64,000 nucleotides of DNA from JACKFB01 sp041389525 (GCA_041389525.1 JAWKRR010000011.1:62001-126000); one strand, 5' to 3'; positions 1 through 9,796 are shown, numbered from the stretch's first letter. Numbers and translations: made by a program. The notes: a model not told the origin generated them from the letters alone.

Positions 1-3000
1 GAGGCCGGGCTGTACTGCCAGAGGTCGGCGGGGCCGTGGTCGGTCGTCCAGGTGGCCGGCCCGTGCTCGAAGGTCCAGTCGGTGCTGCAGGGGTCGCAGA
101 AGGCGTCCGTGGCGCAAGTGAGATCGGCGCAGTCCGTGTTGCCGTCGGAGTTGTCGTCGACACCGTCGGCGCAGTCCTCTTGGCACTCGGGGTCGGCGAG
201 GTCGGTCTGGGCGTCGCAGTCGTCGTCGACGGCGCCGGTGCAGATCTCGTCGGCGTCGGGGCGGATGGCGCCCACGAGGTCGTTGCAGTCGACGGTCGGG
301 CCCTTGGGGCAGCTGGCCGGGCCGACCGAGAGCGAGCTCCCGTAGCCGTCGACGTCCACGTCGATGCAGGGGTCGCAGCCGGCTTGGGTCTGGAGCTCGC
401 GCAGGCCGTCCGCGTCGATGTCGCTGCCGACGGTGACGCGGCCCACGTAGAGGCCCGGGAAGGCGTTGGACGTGGCGTTGGTGACGAAGCGGATCGTCAC
501 GAAGCGCACGGTGCCGGCGTGGGTGGCCACGTCGATGGCGGCGTTGGTGGCGGCGGGCGTGGTCGCGCAGGTCTGGAAGATGGGCGTGGCCGCGGAGATG
601 TCGGCGGTGGCGGTCACGTAGACGCGCATGCAGTCGGCGGTGCCGTCGCCGGACAGCTTGTAGCGCACGGTGAGCCGCGACTGGGGCCCGTCGGCGACGG
701 TGGGGATCTTCACGCGCCGCGCGATGCGGGTGTCGACGACGGCGTTGGGCAGGTTGCCGTTGAGCACCGTCTCGAAGCCCGGGCCGCCTCCGAAGGTGCT
801 GGTGCCGTACGCGAACGCGCCGGGGGCAGCGCCGCTGACGATGAAGTCCTCGCCGCTGGAGGCCAGGGTGTGGTCGGTGCCGCAGGTCGCCACGCAGGCG
901 GTCGGCGCGAGCCCCGAGCAGGTGTAACCGGTCTCCAAGATGCAGGTGCTGGAGCAGCCGTCGAGCGCCGCGGTCCCGCCGTCGTCGCAGTGCTCGCCGT
1001 CGCTGTCGGTCCGCACGCCGTCGCCGCACGCCCGCACGGTGATGGTGACGGTCGCCTGGTCGGTCCCGCCCTTCTGGTCGGAGACCGTGTACATGAAGTC
1101 GGTGACGCCGAAGAAGAGGCCATTTCGCTGGAAGGTCACCTTCTTCTTGTCGGCCGAGATGATGACCGTGCCGCCGCTGGGCTGAGTGACCGCGCTGACG
1201 ATGAGGTCGTCGCCGTCGACCGCCGTGTCGACGTCGCTGTCGTTGCCCAGGACCAGGATGTCCACCGGCGCGGATTGGTAGGTATTTCCTGAGTCATTGA
1301 CGGCCACGGGCGGGTCATTGACCGCGGTGACGGTGAGGTTGACCGTCGCCGTCGAGGTCACGTTCGCCAGGTCCTTCATCGTGTAGGTGAAGCTGGCGGG
1401 GCCGTGGTAGTTCAGCGTCGGCGAGAAGGTCACGCTGCCGTTGGGGTTTCGCACCACCGTGCCGTGGGTTGGCGACTGCGCGCTGACCGTGGACAGCACG
1501 TCCGGGACGGTGTCGGCGAGGTCAGGGTCCAGGTCGTTTCCGAGCAGCGTGGCCGCGCTGATGGTGATGGGCGTGTCTTCAAGCGTGGCGCCGACGTTGT
1601 CAGCGACGGCGGTGGGCGCGTCGTTGACCTTGGCGATGGTGATGGTCGCGGTGGCCGAGGCCGTGCCTCCGCGCCCGTCGGAGATGGTGTAGCTGAAGGT
1701 CGCGGTGCCGTTGTAGTGCTGCGGCGCCGTGAACGTGTAGTTGCCGCCGCCGTTATTGACGATGGCGCCGATGCTCGGCGTGCCGACGCTGCTGACGGTC
1801 GGGGTGTCGTCGGGGTCGGTGTCGTTGGCCAGCAGGTTGGCCGCGGTGAAGACCTTCGGCACGTCCTCGGTGGCGGCGATGGCGTCGTTGTTGGCGACCG
1901 GGGGCTGGTTGATGGTGACCGGGACGCTCGCGCTGTTGTTGCCCGCGACCGCGTCGACCGCCGCGGAGCTCGCCAGCGCGGTGGTGGTCGCGGTGCCGGT
2001 CGCGGCGGGCCCCGCGTGGGCGGTCAGGGTGAAGGTGCCCGACCCGGTCGGCGGCGTCAGCGTGCCGAGCGAGCAGGTGTACGCGCCTGCTGCGAAGGTG
2101 CAGCCGCCGGTGTCGCTGTCGTAGACCATCTGCGCGCCCAGCGTGACCTTGACCTGAGCCGACGCGGCGTTCGACGGCCCGAGATTGGTGCCGGTGACCG
2201 TGTAGATGACGGTGCCTCCGGGCAGCACGACGCTGACGTTCGCCGAGATGTCGGCGTCCATGTCCGCGCGGGTCTGGACGGTCGTGCCCTGCGAGATGGA
2301 CTCGCCGCCGGCCGCGCCCTCGACCGAGTCGCTGGAGACCGTGGCCTGAGTGACCAAGGCGGTGCCGTTCGCGGTGCTTGCGGGGACGCTGACGACGAAG
2401 ACGCGCGTGGTGGCCGCGCCGCCGACCGTCAGCGTGCCGACGTTGCAGTTGTAGACCCCAGGCCCAGCCGCGAACACGCAGCCCGGCGGGACCGTCGAGA
2501 CCGTCGTGCCCGCGCCCGGCGGCTTGAACGACGCGATGACGTTGGCCGCGTGCGACGGCCCGGCGTTCGATACCGAGACCGTGTAGCTGACGGTCTGACC
2601 GGCGCTCACCGGGTCGACGCTGTCGCTCAAGGTGACGGACATATCGCTGACGCGGACGACGTCGGTCGAGATAGGCCCGCTCCCGGTGGTCCCGTTGGGG
2701 TCGTTGGTCGCTGAGGTCACGGTGGCCGAGGTCGCGAGCGGGACCGCGTCCGCGTGGCTGGCGGCGATGAGGAAGACCACGTCCTTCTCGACGGAGGTCG
2801 ACGCGGCGAGGGTCCCCAGCGCGCAGTTGACGGAGCCCAGGGACGCCGTGCAGCCGGCGCCGGAGCTGCCGGGGACGAAGGTGGCGTCGGCCGGAATCAC
2901 GAGGCTGGCCACGGTGGTGAACGCGTCGTCGGGTCCGGCGTTGAAGGTCTCCAGCGTGTAGGTGACCGTCTGCCCCGCGACCACCGGGTCGGGGGAATCC

Positions 3001-5438
3001 GTGACCAGCACGGCGAGGTCTGCGGTCGGGTCGATGATCGTGACCGCGTAGTCCTCGACCTCGCCGTCGCTGGCCTCGCCGACGGGCCCGAGCCCGGCGT
3101 CCGTGCTGAACCGGAAGCGAGCGTAGGACGCGCCCAGGGACGCTCCCGCAGGGACGGTCAGGACGATCTGCTGCGTGGGCGGCGTGGCTGCGAGGTCGGT
3201 CGCGACGCGCTCGGACGGCTCGTCGAAGACGCCGTTGCGGTTCCAGTCCACCCAGCCGCTGATCTTCCCGGCCCCTGAGGTGAGCACGGTGATCGTCGCG
3301 CTGCGCCCGCGCTTGAGGGCGGAGAAGCTGACGCCGTCTTCCTCAGCGCCGTCCCCATTGGCCGCCACCCCCGGCGCGCCGTCCGCCGACCCGGTGCGCT
3401 GCGTCCCCAGCGTGTTTCCCTGCGCCGTGTGCCGCGGGCCGTTCGACGCCAAGAGCGTCTTGTAGGTGTCCGGCGCGTCGCCGAAATCCCACGCTGGCAG
3501 CATGGTGATCGCGTAGTCCTCGACCTCGCCGTCGGGTGCCGCGCCGACCGGGCTGGCGATCCCCGCGCTGGTCATCCGGAAGCGCGCGTAGGTCGCGCCG
3601 GGCGTCGCCGTCACAGGCATCACGGGGCTGCCGCCGCCGCTGGCGCCGGTGGTCAGGTTGGTCACCACGATCTCGCCCGCGTCGCCGAAATCGCCGTCGC
3701 GGTTGAGGTCGACCCACATGGAGAGCTTGGCCGGCCCGCCGACCGCTGTGTAGCTGTACGCGAGCGGCTGCCCGGCGCGCGCGGTGGCCGGCAACGTGAT
3801 GCCGTCCTCGTCATCGATGCCCGCGAGGTCGTCACCGTTCGCGCCCGCCGTGGGAACGCCGTCCGCCTCGCCGTCCACCGTCGTCCCCAGGCGTATCGCG
3901 CCGGTGATGTGGTGCGCGCCGCCTACCCCAAGCGTCGTGCCGTACGTGTTCGGCGCGTCGCCAAAATCGTAAGGCGGCAACAGGGTAATCGCGTAGTCCT
4001 CGACCTCGCCGTTCAGCGCGAAGCCCGTCGACGCGAGCCCGCCCGCGACCGAGACGCGGAAGCGCGCGAAGGTCGCCCCCGGCGTGGCGGTGGCCGGCAC
4101 CGTGATGACCAGCGGGTTCGCCCCGGCGATCACGGACACGCTGTTGAGCACCTTCTCGCCGGCGTCGGCGAAGCTGCCGTTCGCGTTCAGGTCGATCCAC
4201 GCGTCCAGCTTGCCCACGCCCGTCGACGTCACCGAGACGCCGAGGGGCTGCCCGGCGCGCGCGACGCCGGTGAAGACCACGCCGTCCTCGTCGTCCGGCG
4301 CGTTGGCGTCGTCGCCCGTCGCGGTGGCGTTGGGCTGGCCGTCCGACTCGCTGTCGACGAAGGCGCCAAGCCACAGCGTGCTCACGCCGTGCCGCGCGCC
4401 GTTGGACGCCTTGAGGGTCGGGTAGCTGGGGTCCGGCGCGTCGCCGAAGTCGCAGCCGTCGCTGTGGACGCAGCCCGTGGCGCTGTTGCACGAATCGATC
4501 GTGCACCCGTCGGAGTCATCGCAATTCGGTGGCGTCCCCGCCTGGCAGCCGGTCGCCGGGACGCAGGTCTCGAGGCCGTTGCAGGCGTCGGAGTCGTCGC
4601 AGGTCAGCGCGGTGCCTGCTTGGCAGACGTTGGACACCGAGCAGGTCTCGACCCCGTTGCACAGATCGCCGTCCGAGCAGATCGCGGCGGTCACGCAGGC
4701 GACGAGGTTCGCGGTGATGGTGACCTGGCCGAAGGCGATCTCGTCGCGGTCGCCGCTGCCGAACCCGTCGTCGGTCCGCCAATGGATGTAGTAGAAATCG
4801 CCGGGCTGGATGTTGAGGCCCGTGATGGTCGGCGTCCTCGGGTGGGTCGTCCACGCGGGCGTCACGTCCGCCGTCTCGGCCGTCGTGTGGTTCGCGGTCA
4901 CGCCGACGCTGATGAGCCCCGTGGTGGGTGTCGGCGAGTGCCACAGCTCGAGCGAGGTCCGGCGGTCCTGGTCGTTGAACTCGAACCAGGTGTAGGTCAG
5001 CGCCAGCTCGTTGATGACCTGCGACGAGCTGTTCACGATGCGCAGCACCCAGCCGCCGTCGGTCAGGTTCGTGTCGTCCGGCTGCCCGCCCAGACCCGGG
5101 CCGCCCGGCCCGACGTTGAACGAATAGACGCCGGCCGCCGTCACGCCGCCGGCGCTGGGTCCGCGCGAGAACGCGCTCGGGTTGCCGACCGTGTCCGGGT
5201 CGCCCTTGGTGTCGCCGTAGGCCATGGGACCGGCCGCGAGGCCCTGGACGATCCACAGGTCGGAGTCGAGCTGCCCGGGACCCGGCGTCGGCGCGAAACC
5301 GGCGCCGGTGAAGGTCGAGAAATCGAGAACCTGCTGGGTCTCGTCGCTGATGGAGAGCTGCGCCGAGGCCGAGGATGGCAACAGCCACGTCAGCGTCAGG
5401 GCCGCCCACAGGACGAGACCTCGAGAGAACCTTCTCAC
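1..5438 (-). CDS. Giant secreted multidomain protein (GEVED, DUF11, cadherin-like and MopE-like modules), C-terminus off the left edge
   Basis: About 1,812 residues are visible and the frame stays open to base 1, so the C-terminus is missing. The GTG start at 5438 has a strong AAGGAGGAG site just upstream and opens a signal peptide (residues 1-26, ending SSASA). In order there follow a lectin-like beta region, a Cys-rich stretch (about 245-325), three modules each ending in GEVEDYAI or GEVEDYAV (about 330-795), three DUF11-like modules (about 800-1170), VCBS/cadherin-like tandem modules containing NDSD and NDTD motifs (about 1170-1470), one DUF4215-like CGDG...CDDG motif (about 1475-1505) and a MopE-like segment with VDDDCDAQTD near 1750. 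Such architectures occur in secreted or surface adhesion proteins. A cell-surface role is inferred; no catalytic domain is seen in the visible part. Confidence 0.85.
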   Translation of the reverse strand, partial: MRRFSRGLVLWAALTLTWLLPSSASAQLSISDETQQVLDFSTFTGAGFAPTPGPGQLDSDLWIVQGLAAGPMAYGDTKGDPDTVGNPSAFSRGPSAGGVTAAGVYSFNVGPGGPGLGGQPDDTNLTDGGWVLRIVNSSSQVINELALTYTWFEFNDQDRRTSLELWHSPTPTTGLISVGVTANHTTAETADVTPAWTTHPRTPTITGLNIQPGDFYYIHWRTDDGFGSGDRDEIAFGQVTITANLVACVTAAICSDGDLCNGVETCSVSNVCQAGTALTCDDSDACNGLETCVPATGCQAGTPPNCDDSDGCTIDSCNSATGCVHSDGCDFGDAPDPSYPTLKASNGARHGVSTLWLGAFVDSESDGQPNATATGDDANAPDDEDGVVFTGVARAGQPLGVSVTSTGVGKLDAWIDLNANGSFADAGEKVLNSVSVIAGANPLVITVPATATPGATFARFRVSVAGGLASTGFALNGEVEDYAITLLPPYDFGDAPNTYGTTLGVGGAHHITGAIRLGTTVDGEADGVPTAGANGDDLAGIDDEDGITLPATARAGQPLAYSYTAVGGPAKLSMWVDLNRDGDFGDAGEIVVTNLTTGASGGGSPVMPVTATPGATYARFRMTSAGIASPVGAAPDGEVEDYAITMLPAWDFGDAPDTYKTLLASNGPRHTAQGNTLGTQRTGSADGAPGVAANGDGAEEDGVSFSALKRGRSATITVLTSGAGKISGWVDWNRNGVFDEPSERVATDLAATPPTQQIVLTVPAGASLGASYARFRFSTDAGLGPVGEASDGEVEDYAVTIIDPTADLAVLVTDSPDPVVAGQTVTYTLETFNAGPDDAFTTVASLVIPADATFVPGSSGAGCTASLGSVNCALGTLAASTSVEKDVVFLIAASHADAVPLATSATVTSATNDPNGTTGSGPISTDVVRVSDMSVTLSDSVDPVSAGQTVSYTVSVSNAGPSHAANVIASFKPPGAGTTVSTVPPGCVFAAGPGVYNCNVGTLTVGGAATTRVFVVSVPASTANGTALVTQATVSSDSVEGAAGGESISQGTTVQTRADMDADISANVSVVLPGGTVIYTVTGTNLGPSNAASAQVKVTLGAQMVYDSDTGGCTFAAGAYTCSLGTLTPPTGSGTFTLTAHAGPAATGTATTTALASSAAVDAVAGNNSASVPVTINQPPVANNDAIAATEDVPKVFTAANLLANDTDPDDTPTVSSVGTPSIGAIVNNGGGNYTFTAPQHYNGTATFSYTISDGRGGTASATATITIAKVNDAPTAVADNVGATLEDTPITISAATLLGNDLDPDLADTVPDVLSTVSAQSPTHGTVVRNPNGSVTFSPTLNYHGPASFTYTMKDLANVTSTATVNLTVTAVNDPPVAVNDSGNTYQSAPVDILVLGNDSDVDTAVDGDDLIVSAVTQPSGGTVIISADKKKVTFQRNGLFFGVTDFMYTVSDQKGGTDQATVTITVRACGDGVRTDSDGEHCDDGGTAALDGCSSTCILETGYTCSGLAPTACVATCGTDHTLASSGEDFIVSGAAPGAFAYGTSTFGGGPGFETVLNGNLPNAVVDTRIARRVKIPTVADGPQSRLTVRYKLSGDGTADCMRVYVTATADISAATPIFQTCATTPAATNAAIDVATHAGTVRFVTIRFVTNATSNAFPGLYVGRVTVGSDIDADGLRELQTQAGCDPCIDVDVDGYGSSLSVGPASCPKGPTVDCNDLVGAIRPDADEICTGAVDDDCDAQTDLADPECQEDCADGVDDNSDGNTDCADLTCATDAFCDPCSTDWTFEHGPATWTTDHGPADLWQYSPA

Positions 5439-5881
5439 TCTGTCTCCTCCTTTTCGGGCCCAGAGTCGGTAGCCCGCGGGCGTCCACGGACCGCGCACCG
5501 CTCGGTCAACGGCCCCCCCACGACCGCGACCCCCGGGCCGCGCCGTCCCCTGTCGAAGCATGGCAATCACTGTCATACCGAGACGGAACGATGCTACCAG
5601 CGAAACACCGTGGATGAAAGGCGGCGTCAGCGCCTGCTGGGGCCATCGCGGGTGAGTCTGTGCGTGGTTCGCAGGTCGGTCGAGCGCGATGGCCCGCTGC
5701 TAGCGGTTGGGGCTCAGCTTTCGGCCGGTCGTGGCGGCGCGCGCGCTGTCCCGACCTCGTGCGCGCTTGAGCGGCCGCGAGGCCGATGGCGGACGGCTCA
5801 CGGCGAGCCATCGCGGGTCTGAGCCTACCGTTCCACACCGAACCCGATGCGATGGCCCTGAGGGCCGGCGCGGGATCGCGC
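5439..5881. other. Intergenic region upstream of the giant secreted protein
   Basis: This 443-base gap lies between the start of the GEVED protein and the stop of the small membrane protein, both on the minus strand. Reading frames here have no recognisable protein character and look like GC-rich shadows. It should hold the promoter of the giant gene. Only weak short inverted repeats are visible near 5785-5865, possibly part of a terminator for the upstream gene. Nothing more can be supported. Confidence 0.4.
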
Positions 5882-6571
5882 TCAGCCGCCGGTGCCGGGC
5901 GGCAAGAAGACCTCGCAGACGGCGGCGAAGGCTTCGGCCTCGAGGTGAAGCACCCGCGGCGAGCGCAGCGCCCCCAGCGCGGCCGCGGACCGGCCCGCCT
6001 CGTCCGCCCCGAGCGCTCGAAACCACAGGGTGTCTCGCGACGTGCCGCTCGGCGTCGTCAGGCCCAGCCAGCGGGCGCCCTCGGCTTCATCGGCGACCAC
6101 CTTGGCGGTCGCGGGCTCCGCGCGCAGGCTGTACCAGACGCGGGATTGCGCGCGGATCGTCAGCTTCTGCCCATCGTAGAACAGCGCTGCGGGGGTCGCC
6201 GTGGGGCGCGGACGTTCGCTCGCGAGCGCCCGCAGCCTCGCCAAGCGGCGCGCGTGCTGCAGATGCGCCATGGGGACGATGAGCGCCAGGCAGCCGATGG
6301 CCAACCCCAGCACGTCACCGACGGGGCGCGGCAGCCGCACGGCCACCAAGACCGCCGCGGCGATGACCAGCCCGCGCACCAGCCACGCGCCTTGCCGGCC
6401 GCCCTGGGTCTCGCGGTAGGTCGGCCACAGCGCGAAGGCGGCGGCGACGGGCTCGACGAGTCGCGCCCACCACGGCCGATAGCTCACATCGCGATACACG
6501 ACGCCGTGGAGCGAGAGCGGCTTATCCGCGCTCACCTTGACCCTGCGTGACCGCTTCCCGGGCGCCCCCAT
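5882..6571 (-). CDS. Small two-helix membrane protein, function unknown
   Basis: A 229-residue product starting at ATG 6571. The frame is open further upstream, but that extension is low-complexity Arg/Ser/Pro sequence running into the tpx terminator, so the internal ATG is preferred. The N-terminus is basic (residues 1-12). Two hydrophobic segments lie at about 63-80 and 84-103, followed by a soluble C-terminal half with PH-like beta character. It sits downstream of tpx on the same strand but is separated from it by a strong hairpin, so it is probably transcribed separately or by readthrough. I do not recognise a family. Confidence 0.6.
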   Translation of the reverse strand: MGAPGKRSRRVKVSADKPLSLHGVVYRDVSYRPWWARLVEPVAAAFALWPTYRETQGGRQGAWLVRGLVIAAAVLVAVRLPRPVGDVLGLAIGCLALIVPMAHLQHARRLARLRALASERPRPTATPAALFYDGQKLTIRAQSRVWYSLRAEPATAKVVADEAEGARWLGLTTPSGTSRDTLWFRALGADEAGRSAAALGALRSPRVLHLEAEAFAAVCEVFLPPGTGG

Positions 6572-6600
6572 CGCGTGCGTCTCCCGGTGTGCCGGTGGAC

Positions 6601-6637
6601 GCCGCCGCGCGCCGATCGAGACCGGGCGCGCGGCGGC
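6601..6637 (-). terminator. Perfect 12-bp GC hairpin after tpx
   Basis: The arms 6601-6612 and 6626-6637 are exact reverse complements of each other around a 13-base loop. The hairpin begins about 10 bases past the tpx stop codon. There is no T-tract, as is usual for terminators in very GC-rich genomes. Confidence 0.55.
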
Positions 6638-6647
6638 TACCTCACGA

Positions 6648-7142
6648 TCAGAGCGCGGCGAGGGCCGCGTCGTAGTTGGGCTCCTGGACGATCTCGGGAA
6701 CAAGCTCGGTGTACTGCACCGTCCCGGTCTCATCCAGCACGATGACCGCGCGCACGCAGAGGCCGCGCATGCCGCCGTCGCTGATCTCCGCGCCGTAGTC
6801 GCGCGCGAAGCTCGAGCGGAAGGTCGACGCCGACTTGGCGCGCTCGATGCCCTCGGCCCCGCAGAAGCGCTTCTGCGCGAAGGGCAGGTCCGCCGAGATG
6901 TTGAGGACCACGGTACCCTCGAGCCCAGCGGCCGCCTCGTTGAAGCGACGCACGCTCATGGCGCAGATGCCCGTGTCGATGCTCGGGAAGATGTTCAGGA
7001 CGACCTTCTGCCCGGCGAGCGAGGCCAGCGTGAGATCGGCGAGGTCGGTGCCGGTCAGCGTGAAGGCAGGCGCCTTCGAGCCCACCGCGGGCAGCTCGCC
7101 GGAGGTCGTGACGGGGTTTCCTTTAAGGGTAATCGTGGCCAT
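6648..7142 (-). CDS. tpx: Thiol peroxidase (atypical 2-Cys peroxiredoxin)
   Basis: A 164-residue protein of full family length. The start ATG is preceded by AAGGAG. The peroxidatic cysteine is Cys60 in NIFPSIDTGICAMSV and the resolving cysteine is Cys94 in FAQKRFCGAEG, the spacing found in characterised Tpx proteins (Cys61/Cys95 in E. coli). The N-terminal KGNPVT and the ISADLPFAQ segment are also diagnostic. Tpx reduces alkyl hydroperoxides and H2O2 with electrons from thioredoxin; by family it acts in the cytoplasm or periplasm, and no signal peptide is visible here. It is divergent from an ECF sigma factor gene, with about 175 bases between them for promoters. No OxyR-type operator could be recognised by eye. 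Confidence 0.95.
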   Translation of the reverse strand: MATITLKGNPVTTSGELPAVGSKAPAFTLTGTDLADLTLASLAGQKVVLNIFPSIDTGICAMSVRRFNEAAAGLEGTVVLNISADLPFAQKRFCGAEGIERAKSASTFRSSFARDYGAEISDGGMRGLCVRAVIVLDETGTVQYTELVPEIVQEPNYDAALAAL

Positions 7143-7317
7143 GGGGCGCTCCTTGGGGGTTCGGTGGCGTCGAAGTCGACCGTCGGCTGGCGCTCATCGC
7201 ACAGTTGGCGCCCTTTGGCGAGACCGACGCGCACGCGATGGAGGCCGGCGCTCTTGGCCGACCTCTCGAATCCGGGCTATGAATGGCGCCCCATCCGCGA
7301 CGCCAGACCGGAGCCAA

Positions 7318-7854
7318 GTGTCCGAACCTACTGACGAAGAATTGATGGAACGCTACGTGCGCGCGGATGACCGTCGCGCGTTCGAGGAGCTGTTCCGTCG
7401 CTACGGCTCGCGGCTCCACGGCTTCTTCCTGCGCTCGGTCGGCTCGACCACCGAGGCGTCAGACCTCGTCCAGCAGACCTTCCTGCACTTTCACCGCGCC
7501 CGCCGCGACTTCCGCCAGGGGCTGCCCGTCCGCCCGTGGCTCTACACCATCGCCATCAACGTCCGCCGCGAGCTGTTCCGGCGCCGCTCGCGCAAGCCCG
7601 AGACCTCGCTGGACCCGGTCATCCACGGCGAGCCCACCGCCGATCCCGACACGACGACCCCCAAAGACCGCCTGGTCCGCCGCGTCCTCGCCGAGCTCCC
7701 CGACCAACAGCGCGAGGTCATCCTCCTACACTGGTACGAGGAGCTCAGCTTCCCCGAGATCGCAGAGATGCTCGGCGCCTCCGTGTCGGCCGTGAAGGTC
7801 CGCGCGCACCGGGGCTACGTCATGCTGCGCGAACGTCTGGGCGAGGACGTATGA
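7318..7854 (+). CDS. ECF-family RNA polymerase sigma factor
   Basis: About 178 residues from GTG 7318, which has GGAG four bases upstream; an in-frame ATG at 7279 is the alternative start. Region 2 includes DDRRAFEELFRRYGSRLHGF, LVQQTFLHFHRAR and the promoter-melting segment FRQGLPVRPWLYTIAINV. Region 4 has the helix-turn-helix DQQREVILLHWYEELSFPE followed by IAEMLGASVSAVKVRAHRG. It directs RNA polymerase to alternative promoters. Its stop overlaps the start of the next gene (ATGA), which encodes a polytopic membrane protein that is probably its anti-sigma, so release by an envelope signal is the inferred mode of control. Confidence 0.93.
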   Translation: MSEPTDEELMERYVRADDRRAFEELFRRYGSRLHGFFLRSVGSTTEASDLVQQTFLHFHRARRDFRQGLPVRPWLYTIAINVRRELFRRRSRKPETSLDPVIHGEPTADPDTTTPKDRLVRRVLAELPDQQREVILLHWYEELSFPEIAEMLGASVSAVKVRAHRGYVMLRERLGEDV

Positions 7855-8609
7855 CGCGCAGCGACGACAAGGAGAGGACGCCGAACGTCGAGCTGGAGGC
7901 CTTCGGGTTGCTGCCTCATCGCCACGCGCCGCCGCTGCCCGACGCGGCCGTCGACGACCTCTTCGCGCGCATCGCCGAGACCACCGTGGACCGCCGCCCC
8001 ACCCTGCGCGACCGCCTCCGCGAGCTGCCCACGCCCGCCCGCGTCGCCCTCAGCGTGCTGCTCGCCCTCGCCGTCTCCGCCGCCGTCCTCGCCTCCCGCG
8101 GCGTCGCCCCCTCCGTCGCCGACGCCGGCCCCGGCCGCTTCGCCCTCGCCCTCGCCTCCGTCGTCGGCTTCATGGCCCTCGCCGTCGCCGTCAGCCTCCG
8201 CGGCGCCCACCGCCGCTCCCTCGGCCTCGGCGTCTGGACCCTCGCCCTCCTCAGCCTCGCCGCCCCCATCGTGCTCGGGCTGCTCCCGGGCATCTGGGGC
8301 GGCCGCCCTGCCCCATCCGCACCCGCCCACGCCCACGACTTCGGCCTCAACTGCTTCCGCGTCGGCCTCGTCGGCGCCCTGCTCACCGGCCTCGTCATCC
8401 GCGTCTTCCAGCGCGAAGATCGCCCGACCTCGTGGCGCCTCATCGCCCTCGCCGCCACCGGAGGCCTCGTCGCCTTCGGCTCGTCGCAGCTCTACTGCCC
8501 CAGCGACAACCTGCTCCACGTCACCGTCGGCCACGGCCTCGTCGGCGCGACGGTCGCCGCCATTTTCCTAAGCGGCGCCTGGCTGATTCGGCGAATCCGC
8601 GGCACCTGA
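7851..8609 (+). CDS. Six-helix membrane protein, probable anti-sigma factor (NrsF/DUF1109-like)
   Basis: A 252-residue product starting at the ATG that overlaps the sigma-factor stop by four bases, which fixes the start and implies translational coupling. Residues 1-60 are soluble and acidic/basic. Six hydrophobic segments lie at about 64-82, 97-115, 124-145, 168-185, 196-212 and 225-245. Cys168 and Cys216 lie near the membrane segments, the latter in a CPSDNLLHVTVGH motif that resembles the conserved end of DUF1109/NrsF proteins, which inhibit ECF sigma factors. Family assignment is by resemblance plus context, not by a firm full-length match. A redox-responsive cysteine pair is possible but unproven. 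Confidence 0.75.
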   Translation: MTRSDDKERTPNVELEAFGLLPHRHAPPLPDAAVDDLFARIAETTVDRRPTLRDRLRELPTPARVALSVLLALAVSAAVLASRGVAPSVADAGPGRFALALASVVGFMALAVAVSLRGAHRRSLGLGVWTLALLSLAAPIVLGLLPGIWGGRPAPSAPAHAHDFGLNCFRVGLVGALLTGLVIRVFQREDRPTSWRLIALAATGGLVAFGSSQLYCPSDNLLHVTVGHGLVGATVAAIFLSGAWLIRRIRGT

Positions 8610-8641
8610 GCCCCCGGACTCGCCCCCCGGCGGCCCCGGCT

Positions 8642-9796
8642 CTACTCGGCATCCCCCGGCTTGATGGTCATGCCCATCGTCATGCTCATCGTCATCTCCT
8701 GGGGCGTACCCTGGTTGACCATCCGCATCGACGTGTCCGACTTCACCGTCACCTGCGACCGCGGCACCAGCGAGGTCAGCACGACCTCCATCGAGCCCTC
8801 GCCGCTCCCGCGCATGTCCAGCAGCTCGGCCGTCATCCCCGGCGGCAGCCCAGGCGGGTCCATCGTCTGCTTGGGACCAAGCTGGCTGAGCTTCACCTTC
8901 AGCTTCAGCGTGTCGCCGTCGATGGATTCCAGCGTGTATTCGCCCACTTGATAGAGGGTCATGCCCCCCATCTGAAGCCGCTGCCGGGCCTGCCAACGCG
9001 CGCCGACGCCCACCGCCGCCTCGGGCAGCGGGATCGACATCTGCCGCATGGACTGCCCCATGGAGTCCACGAGCTGCGCGAGCTGCGGGTTGTCCTTGCC
9101 CTCCAGCCCGAAGGTGCCCTTGTGCGTCGCCCCGCGCGCGTCGACGCTGGCCGTCCCCTTGAGCCCGGTCATCGCCGCCATCGACGTCTTCAGCCCGGCC
9201 ATCACCGCCTCCGAGGTCCCCTCTTTCGGCTCGACCTCGGGCGCGGTCGGGATCGAAAACTCATACGGCATCAGGTCGCCATCGGGCTGCCCCAACGCGA
9301 TCTCCGCGCGCATCAGCATCGCAGGCAGCTCGACCGGCGGCATCGCGCGCTCGCCGACCTTCATAGCCATGCCCATCTGCATCCGCATCTGCATGATGTG
9401 CTTGGAGCCGGCGGCGTAGCGGTAGCGCAGGGTCTTCTTTTCGCCGCTGCCCTCCTCGACCAAGCGGACATCGGGCAGCTCTTCGAGCCCTGGAAATTCG
9501 CTGAGCGGCACCCCGGCCACGGCGGTTTGGTCCTGTGGGGCCTCCGGCGCGATCTCGGGCGGGCGCTCCTCGGGCGGCTTCTCGGCCTCCGCGCCGGCGA
9601 CCTGGGCCGGGTCAGCGGGCTTGGCCTCTCCGGGCGCAGCGGGCGTTCCCGCGGCGGGCTTGGCCTCGCCGGCCGCTGCCGGCTGGGCCGCGGGGGTCGC
9701 GCTGCCGGGCGCCGGCTCGGCAGGCGCCGGCGTCTTCTGGCAGGCGACGGCCGTCGCGGCGAAAACGAGCGAGATCATCAGGCTACGAAGTTTCAC
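8642..9796 (-). CDS. Exported lipoprotein with Ala/Pro-rich linker, DUF6263-like
   Basis: A 384-residue protein from GTG 9796, which follows GGAGG; this start leaves a compact signal peptide ending in a lipobox-like ATAVAC. A long low-complexity linker of Ala, Pro, Glu and Lys (about residues 20-90) precedes a soluble domain from about 120 on. Methionine is unusually abundant, with clusters such as MQMRMQMGMAMKVG and MTMSMTMGM. The soluble part has alternating hydrophobic beta strands resembling DUF6263-type periplasmic proteins, but this is a tentative match. It is divergent from another exported protein gene and converges with the anti-sigma gene. Function is unknown. Confidence 0.7.
   Translation of the reverse strand: MKLRSLMISLVFAATAVACQKTPAPAEPAPGSATPAAQPAAAGEAKPAAGTPAAPGEAKPADPAQVAGAEAEKPPEERPPEIAPEAPQDQTAVAGVPLSEFPGLEELPDVRLVEEGSGEKKTLRYRYAAGSKHIMQMRMQMGMAMKVGERAMPPVELPAMLMRAEIALGQPDGDLMPYEFSIPTAPEVEPKEGTSEAVMAGLKTSMAAMTGLKGTASVDARGATHKGTFGLEGKDNPQLAQLVDSMGQSMRQMSIPLPEAAVGVGARWQARQRLQMGGMTLYQVGEYTLESIDGDTLKLKVKLSQLGPKQTMDPPGLPPGMTAELLDMRGSGEGSMEVVLTSLVPRSQVTVKSDTSMRMVNQGTPQEMTMSMTMGMTIKPGDAE

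Noticed and set aside
5506..5838. A 110-codon minus-strand frame in the gap upstream of the GEVED protein
   Set aside because: Arg/Ala-rich sequence, no ribosome site and no motif; it looks like chance.
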